Below are positions 1 to 6,420 of a DNA stretch of 11,511 nucleotides, one piece after another (position 1 is the stretch's first letter; every line of letters begins with the position of its first letter). The DNA is from Flavobacterium sp. Its GTDB lineage: Bacteria > Bacteroidota > Bacteroidia > Flavobacteriales > Flavobacteriaceae. The notes beneath the pieces were generated by a model. The model worked only from the letters and a program-made list of their open reading frames with translations. It ran no database searches and was not told where the DNA came from. The position numbers were made by a program, and so were the translations under genes. The stretch is from assembly GCA_024709705.1 (NCBI GenBank), contig JANJWE010000261.1:1-11511 (forward strand), in the 5' to 3' direction.

Positions 1-751
1 TTTGAATAGCAATATTGTATTGACGCATCATTTCTTCTATAATAGCCGGTAATTGAACAGATGTAAACGCGACTTGTTTTGAAAGCCAATCCGGTTCGGT
101 TTGTGCGGTTTGGTCTGCCACCAGTTGTTGCCCGTCTTCAAACGAAACCGTCATTCCTTGGGTTAAAAGGTGTTGAGTGTTTTGATAGTTTACTTGTACT
201 TTTCCTTCAAAACACGTCACATCCAAACGATTATCTCTGTTTTTTACATTGAATTGCGTACCCAATACGGTTACTGTACCTAAATCGGTGCCTACTTCAA
301 ATTTTTTCCCTTTGGCCACTTTAAAATAAGCCTCACCGTTCAGTTTCAGTTTACGTTCGTTGTCCCAGTTCCATTTTTTGTATTCTATCTCCGAACCCGA
401 ATTGAGTAAAACAGTGGAATTATCCGGTAATGAAAATTCAGTAGTAGTACCATTTGCAGCAATTTCCGTAAAATTGGCCAAGTTTTTCACCGCAAAAGTA
501 ATTCCGAAACCGATAATCAGAACCGCTGCCATACGAAGCATCACTTTTTGAATAGAAATGCGTTTTACTTTTTGGGTTTGTAAAATGGTTTGCAGCATTT
601 TATTTTCGTCGAAATCGGGCGTTTTCAATTCGGCAGAATAGTGCTTAATTCTTTGGTAAACGGCAAAATCTTCAGAGGCTTCAAATGCTTTCAATTCGTC
701 ACCTTTCAGTTCATTGTTCAACCATTTTGCTAATAAGTAATTTTCTTCCAT
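1..751 (-). CDS. FecR-family anti-sigma factor (3' end beyond window)
   Basis: Translation from the ATG at 749-751 stays open for 250 codons to the left window edge, so the C-terminus is missing. FecR proteins sit in the inner membrane, hold a cognate ECF sigma factor through the cytoplasmic N-terminus and receive a periplasmic signal, often from a TonB-dependent receptor. Visible parts: a cytoplasmic N-terminus (about 1-70), one membrane segment (about 72-88, rich in A, V, L, I, G), then the FecR domain (about 100-190) with the family patterns LPDNSTVLLNSGS, LNGEAYFKVAKG and VLGTQFNVK. From about residue 226 (VAFTSVQLPAIIEEMMRQY) the start of the C-terminal DUF4974/STN-like domain is visible. 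It follows the ECF sigma gene on the same strand after 42 bp, the usual cotranscribed pair. The signal and receptor are not visible; a TonB receptor could lie beyond the edge. Confidence 0.93.
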   Translation of the reverse strand, partial: MEENYLLAKWLNNELKGDELKAFEASEDFAVYQRIKHYSAELKTPDFDENKMLQTILQTQKVKRISIQKVMLRMAAVLIIGFGITFAVKNLANFTEIAANGTTTEFSLPDNSTVLLNSGSEIEYKKWNWDNERKLKLNGEAYFKVAKGKKFEVGTDLGTVTVLGTQFNVKNRDNRLDVTCFEGKVQVNYQNTQHLLTQGMTVSFEDGQQLVADQTAQTEPDWLSKQVAFTSVQLPAIIEEMMRQYNIAIQ

Positions 752-771
752 AGTATGGGATTTTAAACTAT

Positions 772-798
772 AACCGTTTGGATTTCAAAAACCCTACT
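772..798 (-). promoter_or_regulatory. Possible third, degenerate ECF-type element upstream of fecR
   Basis: On the minus strand AGTAGGGTTT (798 to 789) overlaps the sigma gene's TAG stop codon. It shares the core GTAGGGT with the two stronger elements at 1361-1387 and 4015-4041. Ten bases further on is AACGGTT (778-772), only a partial match to ATTTGTT. The distance to the fecR start codon is 20 bp, nearly the same as the 21 bp at the 1409 gene. It could give the anti-sigma gene its own sigma-dependent promoter, but the downstream half is weak and the match may be chance. Confidence 0.25.
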
Positions 799-1315
799 TA
801 AAATAATCAAATTCTTTTCTTAATTCCAGGAGAGCCAAATGCATTCTTTTTTCAACAGCTTTAACACTAATACCCAGAATTTCCGCAATTTCACTGTATT
901 TTTTACCATCAATGCGGTGCATCAAAAAGCAGGTGCGTTGGCCCTCGTTTAAATTGGCAATAGCCTTTTGCAATTTGGCTTTAAATTCCTCTTCTTCCAT
1001 GTGAAAATCCGGGCTTTCAAAGGTTTTGTCTTGTTTTGGAGCAGCTTTGGCATATTCCAAGACTACTTTTTGATGAGCAATTTGATTGAGGGTCGTATTA
1101 TTGGCAATGGTGTATAAATAGGATTTGGCTTTCTCCAAAGGTACTTTTTCGCAGTTTTCCCAAAGTTTGATAAAGGCTTCTTGCGTTACATCTTCGGCTT
1201 GTTCTGCATTGCCGAATTTGTAATACATATAATTGCGAAGAGCCTTAACCTGATTTTTGAAAAAGCGATTGAAATTATTTTCTTCACAAAGACCTAAAAG
1301 GGATAGATTTGTCAT
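794..1315 (-). CDS. ECF-subfamily RNA polymerase sigma factor (FecI-like)
   Basis: A 173-residue protein of typical size for an extracytoplasmic-function sigma factor, which directs RNA polymerase to a small set of promoters. Region 2 is at about residues 18-84, with the core-binding and -10 recognition helix around FGNAEQAEDVTQEAFIKLWEN. Region 4 is at about 113-166, with the pattern LNEGQRTCFLMHRIDGKKYSEIAEILGIS followed by the recognition helix VKAVEKRMHLALLELRK. No extra C-terminal domain is present. The ATG at 1313-1315 gives a full region 2. The downstream fecR gene, 42 bp away, is its probable anti-sigma factor. It is divergent from the lipoprotein gene starting at 1409, and a conserved bipartite element lies in the space between them. 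I infer that this sigma factor recognises that element; this is not shown by sequence alone. I saw no good housekeeping promoter in front of it. Confidence 0.95.
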   Translation of the reverse strand: MTNLSLLGLCEENNFNRFFKNQVKALRNYMYYKFGNAEQAEDVTQEAFIKLWENCEKVPLEKAKSYLYTIANNTTLNQIAHQKVVLEYAKAAPKQDKTFESPDFHMEEEEFKAKLQKAIANLNEGQRTCFLMHRIDGKKYSEIAEILGISVKAVEKRMHLALLELRKEFDYFK

Positions 1316-1360
1316 TGGTTTCTAAAAACTTTGGTGAAATTATAAAAAAAAAGTAATTTG

Positions 1361-1387
1361 GGTAGGGTAATTTCGTTTTTATTTGTT
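1361..1387 (+). promoter_or_regulatory. Putative ECF-sigma promoter, GGTAGGGTAA-N10-ATTTGTT (copy 1)
   Basis: GGTAGGGTAA at 1361-1370, ten bases containing TTCG, then ATTTGTT at 1381-1387, 21 bp before the ATG at 1409. The same two blocks with the same 10-bp spacing occur upstream of the lipoprotein gene at 3983 on the opposite strand. The element fits a -35/-10 arrangement with a start site near 1393, and it differs from the housekeeping Bacteroidota promoter. Assignment to the adjacent ECF sigma factor is inference from location and from the shared element. Confidence 0.6.
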
Positions 1388-1408
1388 AAGTTAATAACTC
1401 AAAGGATT

Positions 1409-2410
1409 ATGATAAACGTGTACAAAATAGTAGGGATAAGTATAGTACTTGCATTAGCCTTTTCTTGTCAATCTGAAGAAGAGAGTTTGCAACAAGATGT
1501 GGCCAATTTGAGTAAAGCTTCACCTGTAACCAAATTGTTGTCTCGTGTAAGTCAAAACCCTACATCAGGAGATAATATTTTGGATGGTACTAGCGTGTTT
1601 CGGGTGAAACTACCGGTTAGTATAACTTTAAACGGTACCAGTTTAACGGTTTCTAGTGTTTCGGATTACGCATTGATTGAAAACCTCAAAAATGTATCCA
1701 ACACAGATGATGACTTGGTTTTTTACACATTTCCCATAACAGTTGTTTTACGCAATTATCAAGAAGTAGTTATTGCCAATACAACGGCATTGCAAAATTT
1801 AATCGCTACGCAAGACGATTTGAGTGAATTAACTTGTAGTGCATTGGTTTATCCTATTTCAGTTAACGTTTATGAAAGTTCCAATCAATCTGCAAATCAA
1901 ACAACTTTACTTTCCAATTCTCAGTTAATAAACTTTATATTTTCACTTCAAAATACAACCGTATTTTCAATTAATTATCCCATTTCTGCCCTAAATACGC
2001 AAGGTCAAACTGTAATAATCAATTCTAATGCAGAGCTCAAGAGTTTGCTTGAAGCAGCCGTAACACAATGTGGCTCAAGTGCAGTTTCGGGTAATTTTGA
2101 GGAGGTTTTAACTTCCGGATCTTGGAGAGTTTCTTATTTTTTTGATGACGGTGATGAAACCAATGATTATGTGGGGTATACGTTTACTTTTTTGTCAAAT
2201 AATACGATTCAGGTTGTCAAAAACGGTACTACTTCAACAGGGACTTGGAGTTTTTACGAAGACGACGGTGTAAATAAACTAGATTTAACGTTTGAGAATT
2301 CTCTTTTGCAAGAGTTAGTAGATGATTGGGAACTCTTTGATTTTTCAAACAATACAATTCAACTCAAAGAGGATGATAACGACGAATACCTCACTTTTTC
2401 TAAGATTTAA
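1409..2410 (+). CDS. Surface-type lipoprotein with four internal repeats and a C-terminal SGSWR domain
   Basis: A predicted lipoprotein of 333 residues with no function I recognise. I chose the ATG at 1409 because it places a normal signal peptide (hydrophobic 7-18) before a lipobox ending in Cys20. A TTG further upstream, at 1358, would overlap the regulatory element. After the cysteine comes QSEEE, an acidic stretch like the flavobacterial lipoprotein export signal, so the protein is probably on the outer surface. Residues 64-215 hold four imperfect repeats: a hydrophobic strand ending in P[IV][ST], then a polar turn, a short strand and a helix (for example FSINYPISALN and NAELKSLLE). Two cysteines (143, 221) lie in or just after the repeats. 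Residues 236-333 form a beta-rich domain starting SGSWR that is repeated as the whole mature part of the next gene. It is the first gene of a two-gene unit divergent from the ECF sigma gene. Confidence 0.85.
   Translation: MINVYKIVGISIVLALAFSCQSEEESLQQDVANLSKASPVTKLLSRVSQNPTSGDNILDGTSVFRVKLPVSITLNGTSLTVSSVSDYALIENLKNVSNTDDDLVFYTFPITVVLRNYQEVVIANTTALQNLIATQDDLSELTCSALVYPISVNVYESSNQSANQTTLLSNSQLINFIFSLQNTTVFSINYPISALNTQGQTVIINSNAELKSLLEAAVTQCGSSAVSGNFEEVLTSGSWRVSYFFDDGDETNDYVGYTFTFLSNNTIQVVKNGTTSTGTWSFYEDDGVNKLDLTFENSLLQELVDDWELFDFSNNTIQLKEDDNDEYLTFSKI
1598..2053 (+). repeat. Four imperfect protein repeats within the 1409-2410 lipoprotein
   Basis: The encoded residues 64-94, 105-133, 145-176 and 186-215 share one layout. 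A strand ends in LPVS, FPIT, YPIS or YPIS; a variable polar turn and a short strand follow; then comes a helix such as DYALIENL, TALQNLI, SQLINFI or AELKSLLE. The copies are diverged at the DNA level, so this is an old protein-level duplication and not a DNA tandem repeat. The function is unknown; such arrays often build elongated or binding surfaces. Confidence 0.6.
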
Positions 2411-2439
2411 AAAATGAATAACCTAACCCTTTATAACCA

Positions 2440-2889
2440 ATGAAAAAAATTTTTTTAATTCCCGTTTTGAGCAGTATCTTATTACTGAATTTGGCCTCTA
2501 CTTGTAGTAGTGATGATGATTCCAATCCTTCATCAAGTCAACTCATTATTCAAACGCAAAATTCAATTGTATCCGGTTCTTGGAGAGTGACTTTGTTTTC
2601 GGAAGATGGTGTAGTCCAAACTTCAAATTACAACGGTTACAATTTTACCTTCAATGCCAATGCTACAGTAGAAGCGACTAACGGTACTACGGTTCGTACC
2701 GGTACTTGGACCACTGGAACAGATGACAGCACTCCCAAATTAATACTTACGTTCACGGCTACAACCGGTCCTTTTGAAGAAATTAGTGAAGATTGGCGAA
2801 TCGTTTCTGTAACATCATCCCGCATAGAATTAAGACATGTAAGTGGTGGTGATGGAAGTATAGATTTATTAACCTTTCAGAAAAATTAG
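2440..2889 (+). CDS. Small lipoprotein, single SGSWR domain (paralog of upstream C-terminus)
   Basis: A 149-residue predicted lipoprotein of unknown function. The N-terminus MKKIF plus a hydrophobic stretch to about residue 20 is followed by Cys22 in LASTC, a loose lipobox as is common in this phylum. The acidic SSDDD after it fits surface export. Residues 45-149 match residues 236-333 of the upstream protein in order: SGSWRVTLF against SGSWRVSYF, NGYNFTF against VGYTFTF, NGTTVRTGTW against NGTTSTGTW, LILTFTA against LDLTFEN, EDWRIV against DDWELF, and the ending LLTFQKN against YLTFSKI. The fold is probably a small lipocalin-like beta barrel (inference). It starts 29 bp after the upstream stop with no promoter between, so the two are likely cotranscribed, and a terminator follows. 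Confidence 0.85.
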   Translation: MKKIFLIPVLSSILLLNLASTCSSDDDSNPSSSQLIIQTQNSIVSGSWRVTLFSEDGVVQTSNYNGYNFTFNANATVEATNGTTVRTGTWTTGTDDSTPKLILTFTATTGPFEEISEDWRIVSVTSSRIELRHVSGGDGSIDLLTFQKN

Positions 2890-2907
2890 ATTTAAATCTC
2901 TATTTTT

Positions 2908-2937
2908 AAAACCATTCCTTGTGAATGGTTTTTTTAT
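2908..2937 (+). terminator. Rho-independent terminator of the lipoprotein pair
   Basis: The inverted repeat AACCATTC / GAATGGTT (2910-2917 with 2923-2930), extendable by two A-T pairs, has a 5-base loop and is followed by a run of T. It sits about 20 bp after the stop codon at 2889. Confidence 0.88.
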
Positions 2938-3211
2938 TTTAAATGGGTTTCTATAATATAAAATCAAGAGGCATTGGTTTTTACTACTTTAGATGTTTTT
3001 ACTTTTACATTGAATGCATTACAAAAATCAACACCAACAAGGGATTTAAAATATAATTTTAGGGATTATAAGCGTTCAGTTCGCGAATGAAGCATTATTA
3101 CGTTACAGAAGATTGAAAGAATAAATAAGAAGTCAAAAAGTTAAACAACGGTCTTTACAGAGCGTTTTCATAAAGACTTAAATATTCACCTATTCAAAGT
3201 ATTTCAGCTAC
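2938..3211. other. AT-rich stretch without a recognisable gene
   Basis: Between the terminators of the two converging transcription units no frame on either strand gives a convincing gene. The longest readable piece runs from a TTG at 3010 to a TGA at 3090 (26 codons) and resembles nothing I know. I saw no tRNA, no strong repeat and no clear promoter. The stretch may hold the remains of a lost gene, but nothing in it allows me to name one. Confidence 0.5.
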
Positions 3212-3243
3212 AAAAAAAAGCCATACTTTACGTATGGCTTTTT
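3212..3243 (-). terminator. Terminator of the DUF4382-like lipoprotein gene (may act in both directions)
   Basis: The stem AAAAGCCATAC (3216-3226) pairs with GTATGGCTTTT (3232-3242) around the loop TTTAC. Read on the minus strand it ends in a run of eight T (3219-3212), about 25 bp after the stop codon at 3267. Read on the plus strand it also ends in five T, so it could stop transcription from either side. Confidence 0.88.
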
Positions 3244-3266
3244 AGGGTTATTTGTGGTATTTGGAA

Positions 3267-3983
3267 TTAATCGTCTAACAAATCTGTGTATTCTTCAATT
3301 TTATTTTTAATCAGATGAGACAAAGCTTGATTGCCATCTGTGTCTACAGGGCTAATTTCTATTAAGCCATCTCCATTTCCATCTTGAGCAACACTCAAAT
3401 CAACATTAGCTAAAACAGCATCCAAATTAAAATTGATTACCAATGTTGCTGTATTATTAGCAATGACCAAGTTTTGTCCGGCATCTTCATAATCAATTTC
3501 AAAATCTTCATCAATATTGTGCCAAAAAACAAAAGGGGTAGTGCCTATCATTCCTCTAATAAGAACCGATTTGTTAAACAATTCGCTATCAGGATTGGTG
3601 TTTCTAGCCATTTTAAATTCAACTTCTTCATAAATACCATTTGGGATATTAATGGTAGTAATAGTTGTTTCTCCACTAAGTAAATCCAATTCAAAAGGGC
3701 CTCTCAATTCGAATTCATCGTCATCTCCATAAAATCCATCTCCATAATCATCATCGTCGTCGTCATAAAAATCGTCATCCAGTTCAAATTCAATTTCTCT
3801 TAAATTGATTTTAAAGTCAGAAACGGTAACAGCATTGTCATTTCTACCTGTATTTCCGGAATAGCTGGCTTTGGCAACAATTCGAAGATTATTATTTCCA
3901 TCCGAATTGGAATTGTCGTCGTTGGAACAAGAAGTTACGAATATTCCTGCTAGAAGTACCCAAAGAATTTTTTTGTTTTTCAT
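3267..3983 (-). CDS. Asp-rich lipoprotein, DUF4382-like
   Basis: A 238-residue predicted lipoprotein. The signal peptide MKNKK plus a hydrophobic core ends in the lipobox VTSC (Cys19), followed by SNDDNS, an acidic start fitting flavobacterial surface export. The mature part looks like the DUF4382 type: an N-terminal strand (NNLRIVAKASY), then VTVSDFKINLREIEFEL, the segment ELDLLSGETTITTINIPNGIYEEVEFKM, and a C-terminal part ending in a helix. Residues 69-91 are a block dominated by Asp, Tyr, Phe and Gly. Residues 201-208 (DGNGDGLI) look like a calcium-binding EF-hand or dockerin-type loop, without the usual final Glu. Calcium or other cation binding is therefore plausible but inferred. It stands alone, with its own terminator and an upstream copy of the bipartite element also found before the lipoprotein gene at 1409. 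The family assignment is from memory of sequence patterns, and the biochemical role is unknown. Confidence 0.8.
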   Translation of the reverse strand: MKNKKILWVLLAGIFVTSCSNDDNSNSDGNNNLRIVAKASYSGNTGRNDNAVTVSDFKINLREIEFELDDDFYDDDDDDYGDGFYGDDDEFELRGPFELDLLSGETTITTINIPNGIYEEVEFKMARNTNPDSELFNKSVLIRGMIGTTPFVFWHNIDEDFEIDYEDAGQNLVIANNTATLVINFNLDAVLANVDLSVAQDGNGDGLIEISPVDTDGNQALSHLIKNKIEEYTDLLDD

Positions 3984-4014
3984 CGCGTTTTAGTTTTTAG
4001 ATTTATGATTTTAA

Positions 4015-4041
4015 AACAAATTAAAATCGAATTACCCTACC
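4015..4041 (-). promoter_or_regulatory. Putative ECF-sigma promoter, GGTAGGGTAA-N10-ATTTGTT (copy 2)
   Basis: On the minus strand GGTAGGGTAA (4041-4032) is followed by ten bases, again containing TTCG, and then ATTTGTT (4021-4015), 31 bp before the ATG of the lipoprotein gene at 3983. Both blocks and the spacing match the element at 1361-1387 exactly, while the flanking DNA differs. A start site near 4008 would give a leader of about 25 bases. Confidence 0.6.
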
Positions 4042-4073
4042 TTATTTTTAAAAAAATATCTTAAAATCATTTT

Positions 4074-4103
4074 TTGATGCTTGTTTGCTTTATGTTATCT
4101 TTG
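4074..4103 (+). promoter_or_regulatory. Housekeeping Bacteroidota promoter of ffh
   Basis: TTG at 4074-4076, a 19-bp spacer and TATCTTTG at 4096-4103 match the Bacteroidota consensus TTG-N(17-19)-TAnnTTTG in full. Transcription would start near 4109, giving a leader of about 20 bases before the ffh ATG. This site contrasts with the bipartite element read the other way at 4041-4015. Confidence 0.8.
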
Positions 4104-4129
4104 CACTTCATTAAAAGATAATCCAAATT

Positions 4130-5467
4130 ATGTTCAGTAATTTAAGCGATAAACTCGATAAAGCCCTTCATATTCTAAAAGGACACGGTAAAATTACCGA
4201 AGTTAACGTAGCCGATACCCTAAAAGAGGTGCGTAGAGCCTTGTTAGATGCCGACGTGAATTTTAAAATAGCCAAAGATTTTACCAATACGGTAAAAGAA
4301 AAAGCCATCGGACAAAACGTATTAACGTCTCTACAACCGGGGCAGTTAATGGTTAAATTGGTTAAAGATGAATTAACCGAATTAATGGGAGGTTCTGAAG
4401 TTGGGATTAATCTTTCCGGTCAACCTACAGTTATTTTGATGTCAGGTTTACAAGGTTCGGGTAAAACCACATTCTCAGGAAAATTAGCCAATTATTTAAA
4501 AACCAAAAAAGGAAAAAAACCACTTCTAGTAGCCTGTGATATTTACCGTCCTGCTGCTATCAACCAATTGCATGTGGTTGGGGGACAAATAGGAGTAGAA
4601 GTTTACTCAGAACCCGAGAATAAAGACGCGGTTTCTATTGCTCAAAATGCCATCAAGCATGCCAAAGCCAACGGATTTAATGTGGTTATTGTGGATACGG
4701 CAGGTCGTTTGGCCATTGATGAACAAATGATGAACGAAATTGCCAATGTACATCAAGCTATTCAGCCGCAGGAAACCTTGTTTGTGGTGGATTCTATGAC
4801 TGGGCAAGATGCCGTAAATACCGCCAAAGCCTTTAACGACCGCTTGAATTTTGACGGCGTTATTTTAACCAAGCTGGATGGTGATACTCGGGGTGGAGCC
4901 GCATTGTCAATTAAATCGGTAGTCAACAAACCAATTAAATTTATCGGTACGGGTGAAAAAATGGAAGCCATTGATGTTTTCTATCCTTCTCGTATGGCTG
5001 ATAGGATTTTGGGGATGGGAGACGTTATTTCTTTGGTTGAAAGAGCTCAAGAGCAATACAACGAAGAAGAAGCTCGAAAATTGCAAAAGAAAATCGCTAA
5101 AAACGAGTTTGGTTTTGACGACTTTTTAGTGCAAATCCAACAAATCAAAAAAATGGGAAACATGAAAGATTTGGTGGGTATGATTCCCGGGGCAGGTAAA
5201 GCCTTAAAGGATGTAGAAATTGAAGATGATGCTTTCAAACATATTGAGGCTATAATTCACTCAATGACTCCCGCTGAGCGAAGTAAACCGGCATTGATTG
5301 ACGGAAAACGCAAAATACGAATTGCCAAAGGTTCCGGAACCAAAGTTGAGCAAGTAAACCAATTGATGAAACAGTTTGATCAAATGAGTAAAATGATGAA
5401 AATGATGCAAGGAGGCGGAGCCAAAAACTTAGCCCGGATGATGGGAGGAATGAAAGGCATGAAATAA
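4130..5467 (+). CDS. ffh: Signal recognition particle protein Ffh (SRP54 GTPase)
   Basis: Ffh binds SRP RNA and the signal sequence of nascent membrane and secreted proteins, and hands the ribosome to the receptor FtsY in a GTP-dependent cycle. At 445 residues it is full length for bacteria. The N domain (about 1-90) is followed by the G domain, with the P-loop GLQGSGKT (106-113), the insertion-box region DIYRPAA (137-143), DTAGR (189-193) and the guanine-specificity motif TKLDGD (247-252). The M domain (about 325-445) contains the SRP-RNA-binding helix region RIAKGSGTKVEQVNQLMKQF (397-416) and a methionine-rich, positively charged tail. Upstream is a consensus promoter, downstream a strong hairpin. 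The next gene, folD, lies on the same strand. Nothing in the protein is unusual. Confidence 0.98.
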   Translation: MFSNLSDKLDKALHILKGHGKITEVNVADTLKEVRRALLDADVNFKIAKDFTNTVKEKAIGQNVLTSLQPGQLMVKLVKDELTELMGGSEVGINLSGQPTVILMSGLQGSGKTTFSGKLANYLKTKKGKKPLLVACDIYRPAAINQLHVVGGQIGVEVYSEPENKDAVSIAQNAIKHAKANGFNVVIVDTAGRLAIDEQMMNEIANVHQAIQPQETLFVVDSMTGQDAVNTAKAFNDRLNFDGVILTKLDGDTRGGAALSIKSVVNKPIKFIGTGEKMEAIDVFYPSRMADRILGMGDVISLVERAQEQYNEEEARKLQKKIAKNEFGFDDFLVQIQQIKKMGNMKDLVGMIPGAGKALKDVEIEDDAFKHIEAIIHSMTPAERSKPALIDGKRKIRIAKGSGTKVEQVNQLMKQFDQMSKMMKMMQGGGAKNLARMMGGMKGMK

Positions 5468-5471
5468 CAAC

Positions 5472-5500
5472 AAGACGCGTACAAACGCGTCTTATTTTTT
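5472..5500 (+). terminator. Rho-independent terminator after ffh
   Basis: AAGACGCGT (5472-5480) pairs with ACGCGTCTT (5485-5493) around the loop ACAA and is followed by a T-rich run. It begins 4 bp after the ffh stop. Only about 27 bp remain before the folD start. Confidence 0.88.
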
Positions 5501-5527
5501 TATAAAACACAACACCTATTGCAAACC

Positions 5528-6418
5528 ATGGAACTACTAGACGGAAAAAAAATAGCTGAAGACATTAAAAATGAAATTGCAGCTGAAGTACAAAAAATGA
5601 AAAATAAAGGCGAAAAAGTACCGCACTTAGCCGCTATTATTGTTGGAAACGACGGAGCTAGTTTAACCTACGTGGGAAGTAAAGTTAAAGCTTGCGAAAG
5701 AGTTGGCTTTGAAAGTACATTGATAAAAATGCCCAGTACTACTTCGGAAACCGAATTGTTAAAGAAGATAAAGGAACTCAATGAAGACGATGCTATTGAC
5801 GGTTTTATTGTACAGTTGCCTCTTCCCAAACAAATAGATACCCAACATGTTATCATGTCTATAGACCCGAGCAAAGATGTAGACGGTTTTCATCCTGAAA
5901 ATTTCGGAAAAATGGCTCTAGACATGAGTACATTTATTCCTGCAACTCCTTTTGGGATATTAGAACTCTTAGAACGTTATAATGTAGAAACCAAAGGAAA
6001 ACATACCGTTGTAATCGGAAGAAGTCATATTGTGGGCAGACCTATGAGTATTTTGATGGGTCGTAAAGGATTTCCGGGGAACTCTACCGTAACTTTAACG
6101 CATAGCTATACCAAAAATATTGCTCAAATTACCACGCAAGCCGATATTATTATTACCGCTTTGGGGGTTCCAAATTATTTAAAAGCCGAAATGATTAAAG
6201 ATGATGCAGTAGTAATTGATGTGGGAATTACACGGGTTTTGGATGAAACCAACGAAAAAGGATACCGCATAACCGGTGATGTTGATTTTGAAAATGTAAG
6301 CAAAAAAGCGTCCTATATTACCCCGGTTCCGGGTGGGGTAGGCCCCATGACCATTGCCATGCTGTTAAAAAACACTTTGCTGGCCAGAGAACAAAAACGA
6401 CTCAAACCAAGTAAATAA
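5528..6418 (+). CDS. folD: Bifunctional methylenetetrahydrofolate dehydrogenase / cyclohydrolase FolD
   Basis: FolD is a cytoplasmic homodimer that interconverts 5,10-methylene-, 5,10-methenyl- and 10-formyl-tetrahydrofolate, using NADP(H), and so feeds purine and formyl-methionine synthesis. I chose the ATG at 5528 (296 residues) because it gives the normal N-terminus MELLDGKKIA; a TTG three codons earlier is less likely. Catalytic elements are present: Tyr48 and Lys52 in YVGSK, Gln96 in VQLPLP, Asp119 in DVDGF, the nucleotide-binding motif VVIGRSHIVGRPM (161-173) and PGGVGPMT (268-275). The usual PCTP motif reads PATP (138-141), with Ala in place of the non-essential Cys. It lies 25-30 bp behind the ffh terminator with no clear promoter, so it may depend on read-through or on a promoter overlapping the hairpin. 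It is convergent with rluF. Confidence 0.97.
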   Translation: MELLDGKKIAEDIKNEIAAEVQKMKNKGEKVPHLAAIIVGNDGASLTYVGSKVKACERVGFESTLIKMPSTTSETELLKKIKELNEDDAIDGFIVQLPLPKQIDTQHVIMSIDPSKDVDGFHPENFGKMALDMSTFIPATPFGILELLERYNVETKGKHTVVIGRSHIVGRPMSILMGRKGFPGNSTVTLTHSYTKNIAQITTQADIIITALGVPNYLKAEMIKDDAVVIDVGITRVLDETNEKGYRITGDVDFENVSKKASYITPVPGGVGPMTIAMLLKNTLLAREQKRLKPSK

Positions 6419-6420
6419 AT

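Noticed and set aside
1358..1408. Upstream TTG start extending the lipoprotein by 17 residues
   Set aside because: The extension would overlap the bipartite regulatory element and place extra residues before a signal peptide that is already complete from the ATG at 1409.
3010..3090. Short plus-strand frame in the lipoprotein intergenic gap
   Set aside because: Only 26 codons from a TTG start, no ribosome binding site, no recognised similarity, and stops nearby in all frames.
4607..4971. Minus-strand open frames inside ffh
   Set aside because: They are frames opposite a strongly conserved gene, have no protein similarity and arise from its codon usage.
5250..5510. 86-codon minus-strand frame across the ffh 3' end
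   Set aside because: It lies opposite the conserved M domain and crosses the terminator; a shadow frame with no independent support.
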